NCBI GenBank assembly: GCA_963770485.1
Contig: CAVYPX010000018.1
Span: 23,556-87,555, forward strand
Direction: 5' to 3'
Origin: CAVVEC01 sp963770485
GTDB lineage: Bacteria > Acidobacteriota > Terriglobia > Terriglobales > Acidobacteriaceae
Length of the DNA: 64,000 bases
Below the pieces are notes generated by a model. It had not been told where the DNA came from. It ran no database searches and saw nothing but the letters and a program-made list of their open reading frames with translations. Shown one piece after another: positions 44,736 through 52,754 of this stretch. How positions within the stretch are numbered: position 1 is the stretch's first letter; every line of letters starts with the position of its first letter. The translations under genes and the position numbers were made by a program.

Positions 44736-46583
44736 CTACAGCAGAGACTTCCCTTCCATCGACGGATGATCGGCAACGCCTAAGTAGTTCAGGATCGTTG
44801 GCGCAAGATCGATAATTTGTGCGTGGTTGTGCGCCACGGCGCGGTTCATGAACAGTATACCGGGCACCGCATCCGGGTCAATGATGTGGTCGCCGCTCCA
44901 GCGCCGGTTGTTGTTCTCAAACAGCGAATTCGAAAAACCGCCGAGAGAACTCTGCCAGGATACGCGGAACCCGGAGTGAAAATTCACCAGCAGGTCGGGC
45001 GAATCCTTAACGTAGGCTCCGGAGTAGAGTTCTTCTTTACGCGAAACGCTGCGGACGGCGGGCTTTGCAGTTTCTTTGTCGGGAAATTCGGCGAGCCCCT
45101 GTTGGATAACCGTGCGGACTTTATCGGCTTCGCCAGTTCCCTCTTCGAGAATTCCGCTGCGCTCGCGGCCTTTGATGTTCAGATAAATCCCACCCAGGCC
45201 GACGGCGTAGGCGTAGGTTTTCGTCCAATCCACTTGAGTGCTGTCGGTCAGGCCTTCGTCCGGTTTCTTGCCGTCTTTGAGCGCGAGGAGGTTGTTCTGC
45301 CACAGCCAGGTGTTGGTATCGAACGCGCGCCGGAAGGTGTTGAAGCCGTGATCGGAAAGAACGATCAGCAGGGTGCTATCGTCAACTTTCTCCAGAACGC
45401 GGCCCAGCAGTGCGTCGCACTGACGATACAGTTCATCCACTTGCGGGCCGAAACTGGCGGCCAGATCCTGATTAAAGTTGGGATGATTCGGGTCAATAAA
45501 ACGCCAGAACATGTGCTGCAGGCGGTCCGGAGTATCGAACACGGTGAACAACAAGCCTTCCGTGAAGCGGTCCAGTTCGTGCATCATCATGCGTTCACGT
45601 TCCTGGAAAACCAGTTCGCATTGCGCTTTGTAGGCCATCTCGTCGAAGCGGCCGTTGTTGTGGCCGGTGTGGTCTTCCGCCATACCCACGGTGGCGAACA
45701 ATCCAATGCTCTCGGAAAGCGTTTTACCGTAATCGGCCGGGAAGGAAATCGGAAACAGGGGGGCCGCAGGATCGAAGTTCACCGGCGAGGCGTAAAATTC
45801 CACGTGCGGTTCGATTCGCCGGCAATAAAAACGCAGGAGGCCGGTTACCGACTGCAGCATGGACAACTTAAACTTGAGGCGTATCCAGGGGCTCCAACCG
45901 TTCTCCGGGGCTTCGATGGGCGGATTCGATCCGGCCGTGATGATGAGCTTGCGGGCGCCACGGTCCACGCGGACTTTGATTTCCGTGGTGATGTCTGAAA
46001 TTGGATTGGTGCGGGGATTGCGCGGACCGATCGCGCGGGTGATGATCTCGGCTCCGCCGTCGAGGTAGATGACCTGTTCGTGTTCCTTGGGTTGAACGGT
46101 GCGGTCTTGGGTGTAGAAGGTTCCGGTGCCCTGGCTCCCGCGAATGTCAGGCACGCCGACGCCCGACAACATCTTGCCCAACAGGTTTTCTGCAGGAAAA
46201 GTGACCGGACAACGCAGCACGATGCTGGGAATACCGGCCCTGGTCAGATATTGCCAGAACGGTATGCCGTTCCGCTTATTCACCACACGCGGCGGAGCCA
46301 GAACGTTCTTAGGCCTTTCGAACCGGCTCAGCGCGATATCAGGGAGATAGGTTTGCGGGTCTCGACAAATGAAATCAAAGATTCCATGACCGCCAGGATT
46401 CGTTCCCGTAACAAAAGAGGACCACGCGACCGGAGTCTGGGCCGGGTAGGTCGTGCCCAAACGACCATAGTGGCCGGCACTGCGAATCTTCGCGAAATTC
46501 GGGAGTTCGTTGCGCTGGAGCAAACGCTCAACAATGGCCGGCTCGAGCCCATCCAGGCCAACAACAAGGACTTTTTTCTTCAT
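44736..46583 (-). CDS. alkaline phosphatase superfamily phosphodiesterase 2
   Basis: The 615-residue protein has the same fold as the downstream gene. VLVVGLDGLEPAIVERLL carries the first metal ligand. TYPAQTPVAWSSFVTGTNPGGHGIFDF holds the nucleophile Thr and the glycine-rich loop. LLIVLSDHGFNTF carries metal ligands, and GDHIIDPDAVPGILFMNR completes the site. There is no signal peptide. An insert of about 200 residues separates the two halves of the active site. It follows the small membrane protein gene by three bases, so they are co-transcribed. I infer a phosphoester or phosphoglycan substrate. Confidence 0.82.
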   Translation of the reverse strand: MKKKVLVVGLDGLEPAIVERLLQRNELPNFAKIRSAGHYGRLGTTYPAQTPVAWSSFVTGTNPGGHGIFDFICRDPQTYLPDIALSRFERPKNVLAPPRVVNKRNGIPFWQYLTRAGIPSIVLRCPVTFPAENLLGKMLSGVGVPDIRGSQGTGTFYTQDRTVQPKEHEQVIYLDGGAEIITRAIGPRNPRTNPISDITTEIKVRVDRGARKLIITAGSNPPIEAPENGWSPWIRLKFKLSMLQSVTGLLRFYCRRIEPHVEFYASPVNFDPAAPLFPISFPADYGKTLSESIGLFATVGMAEDHTGHNNGRFDEMAYKAQCELVFQERERMMMHELDRFTEGLLFTVFDTPDRLQHMFWRFIDPNHPNFNQDLAASFGPQVDELYRQCDALLGRVLEKVDDSTLLIVLSDHGFNTFRRAFDTNTWLWQNNLLALKDGKKPDEGLTDSTQVDWTKTYAYAVGLGGIYLNIKGRERSGILEEGTGEADKVRTVIQQGLAEFPDKETAKPAVRSVSRKEELYSGAYVKDSPDLLVNFHSGFRVSWQSSLGGFSNSLFENNNRRWSGDHIIDPDAVPGILFMNRAVAHNHAQIIDLAPTILNYLGVADHPSMEGKSLL

Positions 46584-46586
46584 CGA

Positions 46587-46781
46587 TCAGTCCTGCCCGG
46601 AAGCGTCCTTCGGCGCTTTCTGTGGAGCACTGGAGGGATGAAGCTTGTTCGCAATCTTGCCGAAAAAAACCACGATCTTGTTCCAGAACATCAGGGCCAA
46701 TCCGGCGATGGTGGCAAGACCGGAGGTCACGCCCATGATCTGGTCGGGACCACCGTACAATGCAAGCAATTCGAGTCTCAT
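46587..46781 (-). CDS. small single-pass membrane protein
   Basis: This 64-residue protein has GGAG seven bases before the ATG. A hydrophobic helix (MGVTSGLATIAGLALMFWNKIVVFFG) is followed by a basic, Pro/Ala/Ser-rich tail. It resembles no family that I can name. Its tight fit between the sulfatase-fold gene and the phosphodiesterase gene suggests that it anchors or regulates one of them. Confidence 0.65.
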   Translation of the reverse strand: MRLELLALYGGPDQIMGVTSGLATIAGLALMFWNKIVVFFGKIANKLHPSSAPQKAPKDASGQD

Positions 46782-46821
46782 TGCGTTCTCCTTGGGAATT
46801 GTGAAATCGGTTTATCCAGGA

Positions 46822-48759
46822 TTATTTGGGGATCCCGGCAATCTTGTTTTCGAGTGGAGGGTTTGAACCAGCCTTGGGATTATTGCCGTTCACCTGGTTC
46901 CACAACTGGGTTTCTTCACTGCTCATCACGGCCTTGCCCTGCGAACTATCCACCAGGTTCTGAGATTCGGCTCGATCCTCGGGATAGCGGTAGAGCTGCG
47001 CTGGGTCGGCTTGAGACACAATCAAGTGCCACTGCGGATCCGTGATGGACTTCAGCCAGCCTTTGTACGCCGGATATTGCGGCGGAATGAACAGATCCTG
47101 CGCCATCTCAGACAAGGGGTAAGGCCAGTCGGGACTGATGCCCGGCTGGTTCCACAACTGGGCAAGCGAAGGTACTGGAAAATCTTTCTGATTGGGCTCA
47201 CCCAGCAGGTCGAGAATAGTTGCCGGCAGCGAGGCTGTACCGCTGATGGGCCGGTCGATCCGCATGCCGGAAGGAATGTGGCCGGGCCACCAATAGATCA
47301 GTGGAACCCAGGTCAGCTCGCGGTATAGCGAAGTACCGTGAGTAACTAGCCCATGTTCGCGGAACGACTCGCCGTGATCGGACGTGATCACGATGAGAGT
47401 GTCCTTATCTAACCCACGGCTGGCCAGCTCCGAAAACAGGGATGCAATCTGGTCGTCGATGTAGGAGATTCCTCCGTCGTAGCGGTCAACCTGCAACTGA
47501 AAGCAAGCCGGGCTGAGCCGCATCAACTGGTCGAACTCGGTTCCACGATGCAGCGGATTCAGGCGCTGGGCGAGCGTCGCCTCGCACTGAACTACTTGGG
47601 CGCGGTCCGCAAACTTGTCGCGATAGGGCTGCTCCGGAACATAAGGAGAGTGGATATCAAAATAGTTGATGAAAGCAAAAAACGGTTTCTCGTGGTCCCG
47701 GTCAATCCAGTGCAGGAGCGAGCGGTTGACATCGGCGGCCTTCTTGCGGCCGGGCAGTTCATCGAGCCCCAGAAGACCCCCAACATAGTCGTGAAAGACC
47801 AGCCGTCCCCAGAACGTGCGGTAGGTGGCGTCCGCCACGGAATAAAAGTAGTCTTCGAAGTGGAGAAATCCCCGGTCGAACCCAGCACGCCGGTTGAAGA
47901 AGTCTGTGTTGGCAGAGAAAGCTCCTGTCCGGTAGCCGCGGTCATCAAGCACCTGGGCCAACGTGGGATAGCTCTGATTCAGCGGCTGTTCCCGCAGGGG
48001 ACCATGTTCATGAGGATAGCGCCCGGTGAGCAGAGACTGATGCGCGGGCAGGGTCCACGACGAGGTGGAAACCGCATCTTCAAAAAGCACGCCCTGCTGG
48101 GCAATCGCGTCCACATGTGGGCTGGTTGGACGTCCGTACCCATAACTGGACAGGTGGTCGGCACGCAACGTGTCGACCAGAATCACCAGAACATTGGGAG
48201 ACGACTTGCTCGCGGCCGGCAGGTGGCTGGTCGCGATCTGTTCCCGCAGGCGGATCCCGCCTTCGACCGCAACGAGCAAAAACACGGTCGCCGCGATTCC
48301 CAATTTCACCACCCTGGGAGCGGCACTCAAAACCGTTTCGCTTTTCGGATACAGGCGGCCAGTGATGACTGTGCCGAAGCCTGTGGCCAGCACCAGCATA
48401 GCGATGGGGCCGACGCGACCGGTCAACCCTGCCCAGTCCACGATCGCCATAAAGGAAAAAAGAAAGAGGGCGACTCGCAGAGTCGGGATGCGAGGGAACA
48501 AACGGCCGATCGTCGCCAGCACTAACCCCAAAACCAGAAACAGGAGCAGATTAACGATCGGCGAAATCCAGAGGATTTCGACAGACACTCCTTCAGGAAT
48601 CCGGGAATTGAGAACGAACCAGGGAAGACCGTGGAAGGCCCACAGCCCGAAACCTTCCACGACGCCTGTGATTATCCCGAAGCATGCCGCCAACAGCAAC
48701 ATCCGCCCAGTTGGCAGGCTCGGTGCGGGCTTATTCGGGGATGGGCTTGTGAACGTCAT
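46822..48759 (-). CDS. membrane-anchored sulfatase-fold hydrolase with Thr at the catalytic position
   Basis: The 645-residue protein has about five N-terminal transmembrane helices (residues 20-165), then a periplasmic alkaline-phosphatase-fold domain. Metal ligands appear in NVLVILVDTLRADHL (D196 region) and VITSDHGESFREHG. The loop that in true sulfatases reads C/S-x-P-x-R is SWTLPAHQSLLTG here, with Thr236 and no following Arg. Formylglycine modification is therefore unlikely, and a phosphatase or phosphotransferase role is as likely as sulfatase. It is the first gene of the 48759-43113 unit. Confidence 0.8.
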   Translation of the reverse strand: MTFTSPSPNKPAPSLPTGRMLLLAACFGIITGVVEGFGLWAFHGLPWFVLNSRIPEGVSVEILWISPIVNLLLFLVLGLVLATIGRLFPRIPTLRVALFLFSFMAIVDWAGLTGRVGPIAMLVLATGFGTVITGRLYPKSETVLSAAPRVVKLGIAATVFLLVAVEGGIRLREQIATSHLPAASKSSPNVLVILVDTLRADHLSSYGYGRPTSPHVDAIAQQGVLFEDAVSTSSWTLPAHQSLLTGRYPHEHGPLREQPLNQSYPTLAQVLDDRGYRTGAFSANTDFFNRRAGFDRGFLHFEDYFYSVADATYRTFWGRLVFHDYVGGLLGLDELPGRKKAADVNRSLLHWIDRDHEKPFFAFINYFDIHSPYVPEQPYRDKFADRAQVVQCEATLAQRLNPLHRGTEFDQLMRLSPACFQLQVDRYDGGISYIDDQIASLFSELASRGLDKDTLIVITSDHGESFREHGLVTHGTSLYRELTWVPLIYWWPGHIPSGMRIDRPISGTASLPATILDLLGEPNQKDFPVPSLAQLWNQPGISPDWPYPLSEMAQDLFIPPQYPAYKGWLKSITDPQWHLIVSQADPAQLYRYPEDRAESQNLVDSSQGKAVMSSEETQLWNQVNGNNPKAGSNPPLENKIAGIPK

Positions 48760-48784
48760 TGACTCGGTCTCGCGTCTATGCTTT

Positions 48785-48877
48785 TTGTCATCCTGACCGG
48801 CCTTCAGGCCGGGAAGGATCTATGTACTGGACCTTTGAAATGCATAGGTCGTTCGCTTCGCTCAGAGGCTGTGACTT
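48785..48877. repeat. inverted repeat of the TGTCATCCTGACCGG type
   Basis: TGTCATCCTGACCGGCCTTCAGGCCGGGAAGGATCTATG is followed by CATAGGTCGTTCGCTTCGCTCAGAGG. It holds the hairpin CCGGCCTTCAGGCCGG and lies in the spacer upstream of the sulfatase-fold gene. Confidence 0.6.
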
Positions 48878-48935
48878 TTTTTCTCGTATTTCAGGATGAC
48901 CTGGCATTTCACGAATCACCGCATTTTCAACGCTC

Positions 48936-49148
48936 TGTCATCCTGAGCGAAGTTGTCGCGCGCGAAGCGCACGGCAACGCAGTCGAAGGACCCCGTGGCT
49001 CTGAAACCTGGCGCAGGCCTTACAGGGAATTTTCGCTTGGCAGCTTCGTGAAAACGCCTTCTTAAATTGATCTGCCCCACACGAATAGGGGTCCTTCGAC
49101 TCCGCGGCTGCTTCGCTTCGCGAAGCGGCCGCTGCGCTCAGGATGACA
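48936..49148. repeat. 213-bp dispersed element, copy C (opposite orientation)
   Basis: It has TGTCATCCTGAGCG and GCGCTCAGGATGACA ends and end-proximal hairpins (TGCTTCGCTTCGCGAAGCGG). The reverse complement shows GGCGTTTTCAC and TTCCCTGTA in the core, matching copies A and B in order. It lies between the sulfatase-fold gene and the wecB-like gene. No gene is seen in 48760-49271. Confidence 0.7.
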
Positions 49149-49271
49149 GATTTGAAAATTCGATGAATTCGTGACATGCCATGTAATCCTGAAATGCGAG
49201 AAAGCAATAAAGTCACAGCCTCTCAGGATGACAGGTCTTAAATTCATGCCTTGAAGCTACAGGACACAGCA

Positions 49272-50048
49272 CTACGCCAGTTCGTATTTTCTGAATCCAA
49301 GGAGTTGCGAAGTGATCCGCACAATGAACCGCGGATTGTTGTAGAGATAACGCTTCCACAAGCGGCGCGGTTCCTGGCACATGCGATGCACCCATTGCAG
49401 GCCCATCGCTTGCAGCCAGTCGGGCGAATCCTTGATCCGTCCGGTGTGGATATCGAAAGCGGCCCCCACGCCGATCATGAGCTTGGTGTCGAGCTTGGGA
49501 AGGTATTCGGCCATGAAGCGTTCTTGCTTGGGAGTGCTTAGCCCCACCCAGAACATATCCGGCTTCAGGCGCGCAACCAACTCCTGTAATTCCTTCTGCT
49601 CTTCGGTGTTGAGCGGCCGGAACGGCGGCGTATAGGTGCCGACCACCCGCAGCCCGGGAAACTTGCTCTCCAGGTTGGCCTTGAGCTGTTCCGCCACTCC
49701 CACATCTCCTCCGTAGAAGAAATGCGTGTATCCCTTCCGGACTGACTCTGCACAGACGTGCAGCATCAGGTCGGGGCCGGTGATCTGGGTCATTCGATGG
49801 AAGCCCTGCAGCCACCCCACCCAGACTGTGGGCCTGCCATCCGCGGTGGTTAACAGAGAGCGATTAATAATGGTGCGAAGACCGTTGTCGGTCTGGGCCT
49901 CCATCACGCCGTGCACCCCAGTTACGCAAATGTAGCCCTTGGCACCGTCAGCGATTGCCGATGCCATGAGCTGCAGCGTCTCCTCCGTCCTCAAAGGCGT
50001 AATGCCGACTCCAAGGACGTTGACCCGCTTGGTTGCTGGTTCTGTCAT
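49272..50048 (-). CDS. WecB/TagA/CpsF family glycosyltransferase
   Basis: The 258-residue, GT26-type enzyme adds an N-acetylhexosamine-type sugar to a lipid-linked acceptor. Motifs include VNVLGVGITPL, TTADGRPTVW with the catalytic-site Asp, GPDLMLHVC, HFFYGGD, VGLSTPKQERFM, GVGAAFDIHTG and the C-terminal QWVHRMCQEPRRLWKRY. ATG 50048 begins at the domain; the longer frame would overlap the upstream gene's stop. It is the last gene of the polysaccharide operon and its only dedicated transferase besides the initiating enzyme. Confidence 0.92.
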   Translation of the reverse strand: MTEPATKRVNVLGVGITPLRTEETLQLMASAIADGAKGYICVTGVHGVMEAQTDNGLRTIINRSLLTTADGRPTVWVGWLQGFHRMTQITGPDLMLHVCAESVRKGYTHFFYGGDVGVAEQLKANLESKFPGLRVVGTYTPPFRPLNTEEQKELQELVARLKPDMFWVGLSTPKQERFMAEYLPKLDTKLMIGVGAAFDIHTGRIKDSPDWLQAMGLQWVHRMCQEPRRLWKRYLYNNPRFIVRITSQLLGFRKYELA

Positions 50049-50076
50049 GTTCTTGGTCAATGATCTTGCACGAAGC

Positions 50077-51069
50077 TTAGCCGACTGCGACAGGTTGTGG
50101 TGCAGCCTTGCTCTTGACCACGGATTCAATCCACTTGTAAGTGGGAACCAGGCCGGTCTTGAGGTCGATGGAAGGCTCCCAACCCAGCACCTGACGCAGG
50201 CGGTTGTTGTCGCTGTTGCGACCGCGCACGCCCTGAGGCTTGGAGAGATTGTGGACCTTCACCAGCTTCTTGCCCGCGATTGCGCTGATCATATCCACCA
50301 GACCATCGATGGTAACCAGCTCATCCGTGCCCAGGTTCAGGGGTTCGTGGTGATCGGAGTGCATCAGGCGAAGCAAGCCCTCGACGCAGTCATCCACGTG
50401 CATGAAGGAGCGGGTCTGCTGGCCGTCACCCCAGATTTCGATCTTGTCGCCGCTGGTGGCCAAGGCAACCTTGCGGGAAATGGCCGCAGGCGCTTTCTCT
50501 TTGCCGCCTTCGTAGGTGCCGAGAGGACCGTACACATTGTGGAAACGCACGACACGGGTCTCGAGTTTGTGGTCATGGCGATAGTACTTGCACATTTCCT
50601 CGGTGTAGAGCTTTTCCCAGCCATAGCCTGGCTCGGGATCGGCGGGATATGCGTCTTCTTCCTTCAGCGGTTCGACGTTGGCATCCTTCTGCTTGTAACC
50701 AGGGTAGATGCAGGCGGAAGAAGAATACAAGAACCGCTTCACGCCATTCTGGCGGGCAGCTTCCAGCATGTGGATGTTAATGAGAGTGTTATTGCGGGCG
50801 ATGTCGGCGAGGAAAGCGGTGATGTAACCGATGCCGCCCATATCCGCGGCCAGGGTGTAGACGCGATCGATGCCTTGGGTGGCCCGCTCGCAGTTGCCAT
50901 ACTCGCGCAGGTCAAGGAGTTGGAAATCATCGGCCGCTGTGGCTTCGTACTCCGGCTCCTTGATGTCGACACCTCGTATCCAGAAGCCCTCCGCCTTCAG
51001 ACGCTTCACCAAGTGGTGCCCGATAAAACCGCCGGCCCCGGTTACCAGAATACGCTCAGAATTCTTCAT
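50077..51069 (-). CDS. GDP-mannose 3,5-epimerase-like SDR enzyme
   Basis: The 330-residue NAD-dependent epimerase closely resembles plant GDP-mannose 3,5-epimerase. Visible parts are VTGAGGFIGHHL, TLAADMGGIGYI, the catalytic Cys in YSSSACIYPG (C120), YGWEK (Y149, K153), GGKEKAPAA (K192), WGDGQQTRSFMHVDDCVEG and GVRGRNSDN. It would give GDP-L-galactose and/or GDP-L-gulose for the polysaccharide. GGAGAGG lies before the ATG. It sits between the polymerase/ligase and wecB-like genes, which supports a sugar-donor role. Confidence 0.88.
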   Translation of the reverse strand: MKNSERILVTGAGGFIGHHLVKRLKAEGFWIRGVDIKEPEYEATAADDFQLLDLREYGNCERATQGIDRVYTLAADMGGIGYITAFLADIARNNTLINIHMLEAARQNGVKRFLYSSSACIYPGYKQKDANVEPLKEEDAYPADPEPGYGWEKLYTEEMCKYYRHDHKLETRVVRFHNVYGPLGTYEGGKEKAPAAISRKVALATSGDKIEIWGDGQQTRSFMHVDDCVEGLLRLMHSDHHEPLNLGTDELVTIDGLVDMISAIAGKKLVKVHNLSKPQGVRGRNSDNNRLRQVLGWEPSIDLKTGLVPTYKWIESVVKSKAAPQPVAVG

Positions 51070-51197
51070 TACTTTTCCTCTCCTTCGTGAAATTGATAAG
51101 TTGATTTCGATTTTACAGCGATTAATTCAGGCGCCAGCCAGAATCAGGCCGAGCGCCATTGGCCGCTTGCGGCCAAACTTCCCTAGATCGAACTTAC

Positions 51198-52754
51198 TTA
51201 GATCGAACTTGGGGAAGGTACTGAAACGGGCTCCCGCCAGCGTGGAACCGTGTGCACCACCACCGGCTGTTCCTCAACTTGTTCGGCAAACTTGCGCAGC
51301 ACCATGCTCAAGCCAAGCAGGGCGAGAAACAACATGAAAAGCACTGTGGCACGCCCCCCGAAGGCAGCCGTAAAGAGTCCGGAAATGAACAGATCCAGGT
51401 ACAAGGCAAAGCAACCCACAATCAGAGTGTTGGCTTGCTGGGAGCCGCCCGCCCTCTGGTATTTGCCCACCGTGCGCTTCGCATAGAACAGATTGGTCAA
51501 AATCGCCGCGTGGATCCCGAGCAGGAAAATCAGGCCCACAATGCCATTGTTGTAGAGGGCTTCCAGGAATCCATTGTGCAGGTGAGGCGCAATGTCGGAG
51601 ACCTTGCCTCGTTCCATCGTCCACATGAATTTCGTTGCCAGGTAGCCGTGGCCTAGCCAGGGCCGCTGTTTAATGAAAGCAATGCTTGTCTCCCAGATTT
51701 CGGTTCGGCCGGTGAGCGTCCCCCCAGCGTGATAGGCGTTGAGATAGTGGGCCAGCGGCGCCACCGTCGCCACCAGGCTCGCAGCCAGAACCCCCGCCCC
51801 TAGCAGCAATCCGATGCTGGATGCGAGTTTCTTCTGGAAAGCGAAGAATACGATGGCAGAAATCACGCCGGTGATGATTCCGGTCTTGCCGAAAGAAAAG
51901 ATCATGGTCAGTAAGCTGAGCAGAATGATCAGTTTTAACCATAACCGCCCGTGAAGGGAGTTCAAAATCAAAGTGACGATCAGCAGGCAGCCGGCGGTTT
52001 CTGACAACACGACTGGATCGGCATTGAATCGCCCGCCTACTCCCTGGAACATAGTGGTGGGATCGGCAACGGCCTCCGCCACGGCAAGAATGCAAATGAA
52101 CAACAAACCCCACATCGTGGCCCAAAGAAATGCACGCACATCGGTGAGCTTCTCCATGCAACTGGTACAAAGCCCCACCACCAGAACAACCAGCGCAAGC
52201 TTAAATCCCCAACCCAGAGAGTATGCGGGACTCGGAGAATAACTGGCAGCGATCAGACATGACACCGTGAACAGGGAAAGCCACTTGAAGGAACCGGAAA
52301 ACAATTTACCGAGATAGCCGGGCCTGGCCACCGAAATCAGCAGCAGAGTCAAGAATGCGATGACCCAGACGACAACTTCACCGTAGGCATCTACAGAGTA
52401 CTGTCCCTCAAAAGTGTTCTGCACGTCGCTAATGCGATCGAAGAACTTGTCGGAGATGAGCAGAAACCACCAGACCAGTAAGGCCAGGCTGAAGGTGGTC
52501 CGCGTTGCGCTAAGAGCTCGTGCTTTGGCTGCCGCCAAAACCAGGCAAAGGGGGATCAAAAGCAGCGCGACCGCACCCATGGTCTTCAGCGAGCCGTCGG
52601 AAACCAGCCAGACCGGCCCCAACCCCAGCATAATGGCAATCAAGATAGCCAAGCTCGCGCCTGGCGCGAATGCTCTCAGGCGCGACTGGCTGGGAACATA
52701 TACGGCATCGCCTTGCATCGTAGCGCGGACCGATGGATTCGAAGAAAGTGTCAT
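51198..52754 (-). CDS. O-antigen ligase/polymerase family membrane protein
   Basis: The 518-residue protein has about eleven helices. It carries the Wzy_C-type periplasmic loop (AGGTLTGRTEIWETSIAFIKQRPWLGHGYLATKFMW, then PHLHNGFLEALYNNGIVGL). In this context it is probably the polymerase that joins repeat units on the periplasmic side, although a ligase role cannot be excluded. Its ATG overlaps the flippase stop (ATGA), so the two are translationally coupled. A GGCCGC/GCGGCC hairpin lies just after it at 51158-51178. Confidence 0.88.
   Translation of the reverse strand: MTLSSNPSVRATMQGDAVYVPSQSRLRAFAPGASLAILIAIMLGLGPVWLVSDGSLKTMGAVALLLIPLCLVLAAAKARALSATRTTFSLALLVWWFLLISDKFFDRISDVQNTFEGQYSVDAYGEVVVWVIAFLTLLLISVARPGYLGKLFSGSFKWLSLFTVSCLIAASYSPSPAYSLGWGFKLALVVLVVGLCTSCMEKLTDVRAFLWATMWGLLFICILAVAEAVADPTTMFQGVGGRFNADPVVLSETAGCLLIVTLILNSLHGRLWLKLIILLSLLTMIFSFGKTGIITGVISAIVFFAFQKKLASSIGLLLGAGVLAASLVATVAPLAHYLNAYHAGGTLTGRTEIWETSIAFIKQRPWLGHGYLATKFMWTMERGKVSDIAPHLHNGFLEALYNNGIVGLIFLLGIHAAILTNLFYAKRTVGKYQRAGGSQQANTLIVGCFALYLDLFISGLFTAAFGGRATVLFMLFLALLGLSMVLRKFAEQVEEQPVVVHTVPRWREPVSVPSPSSI

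Noticed and set aside
44817..45998. 393-residue open frame on the plus strand
   Set aside because: Antisense to phosphodiesterase 2, with shadow-like composition.
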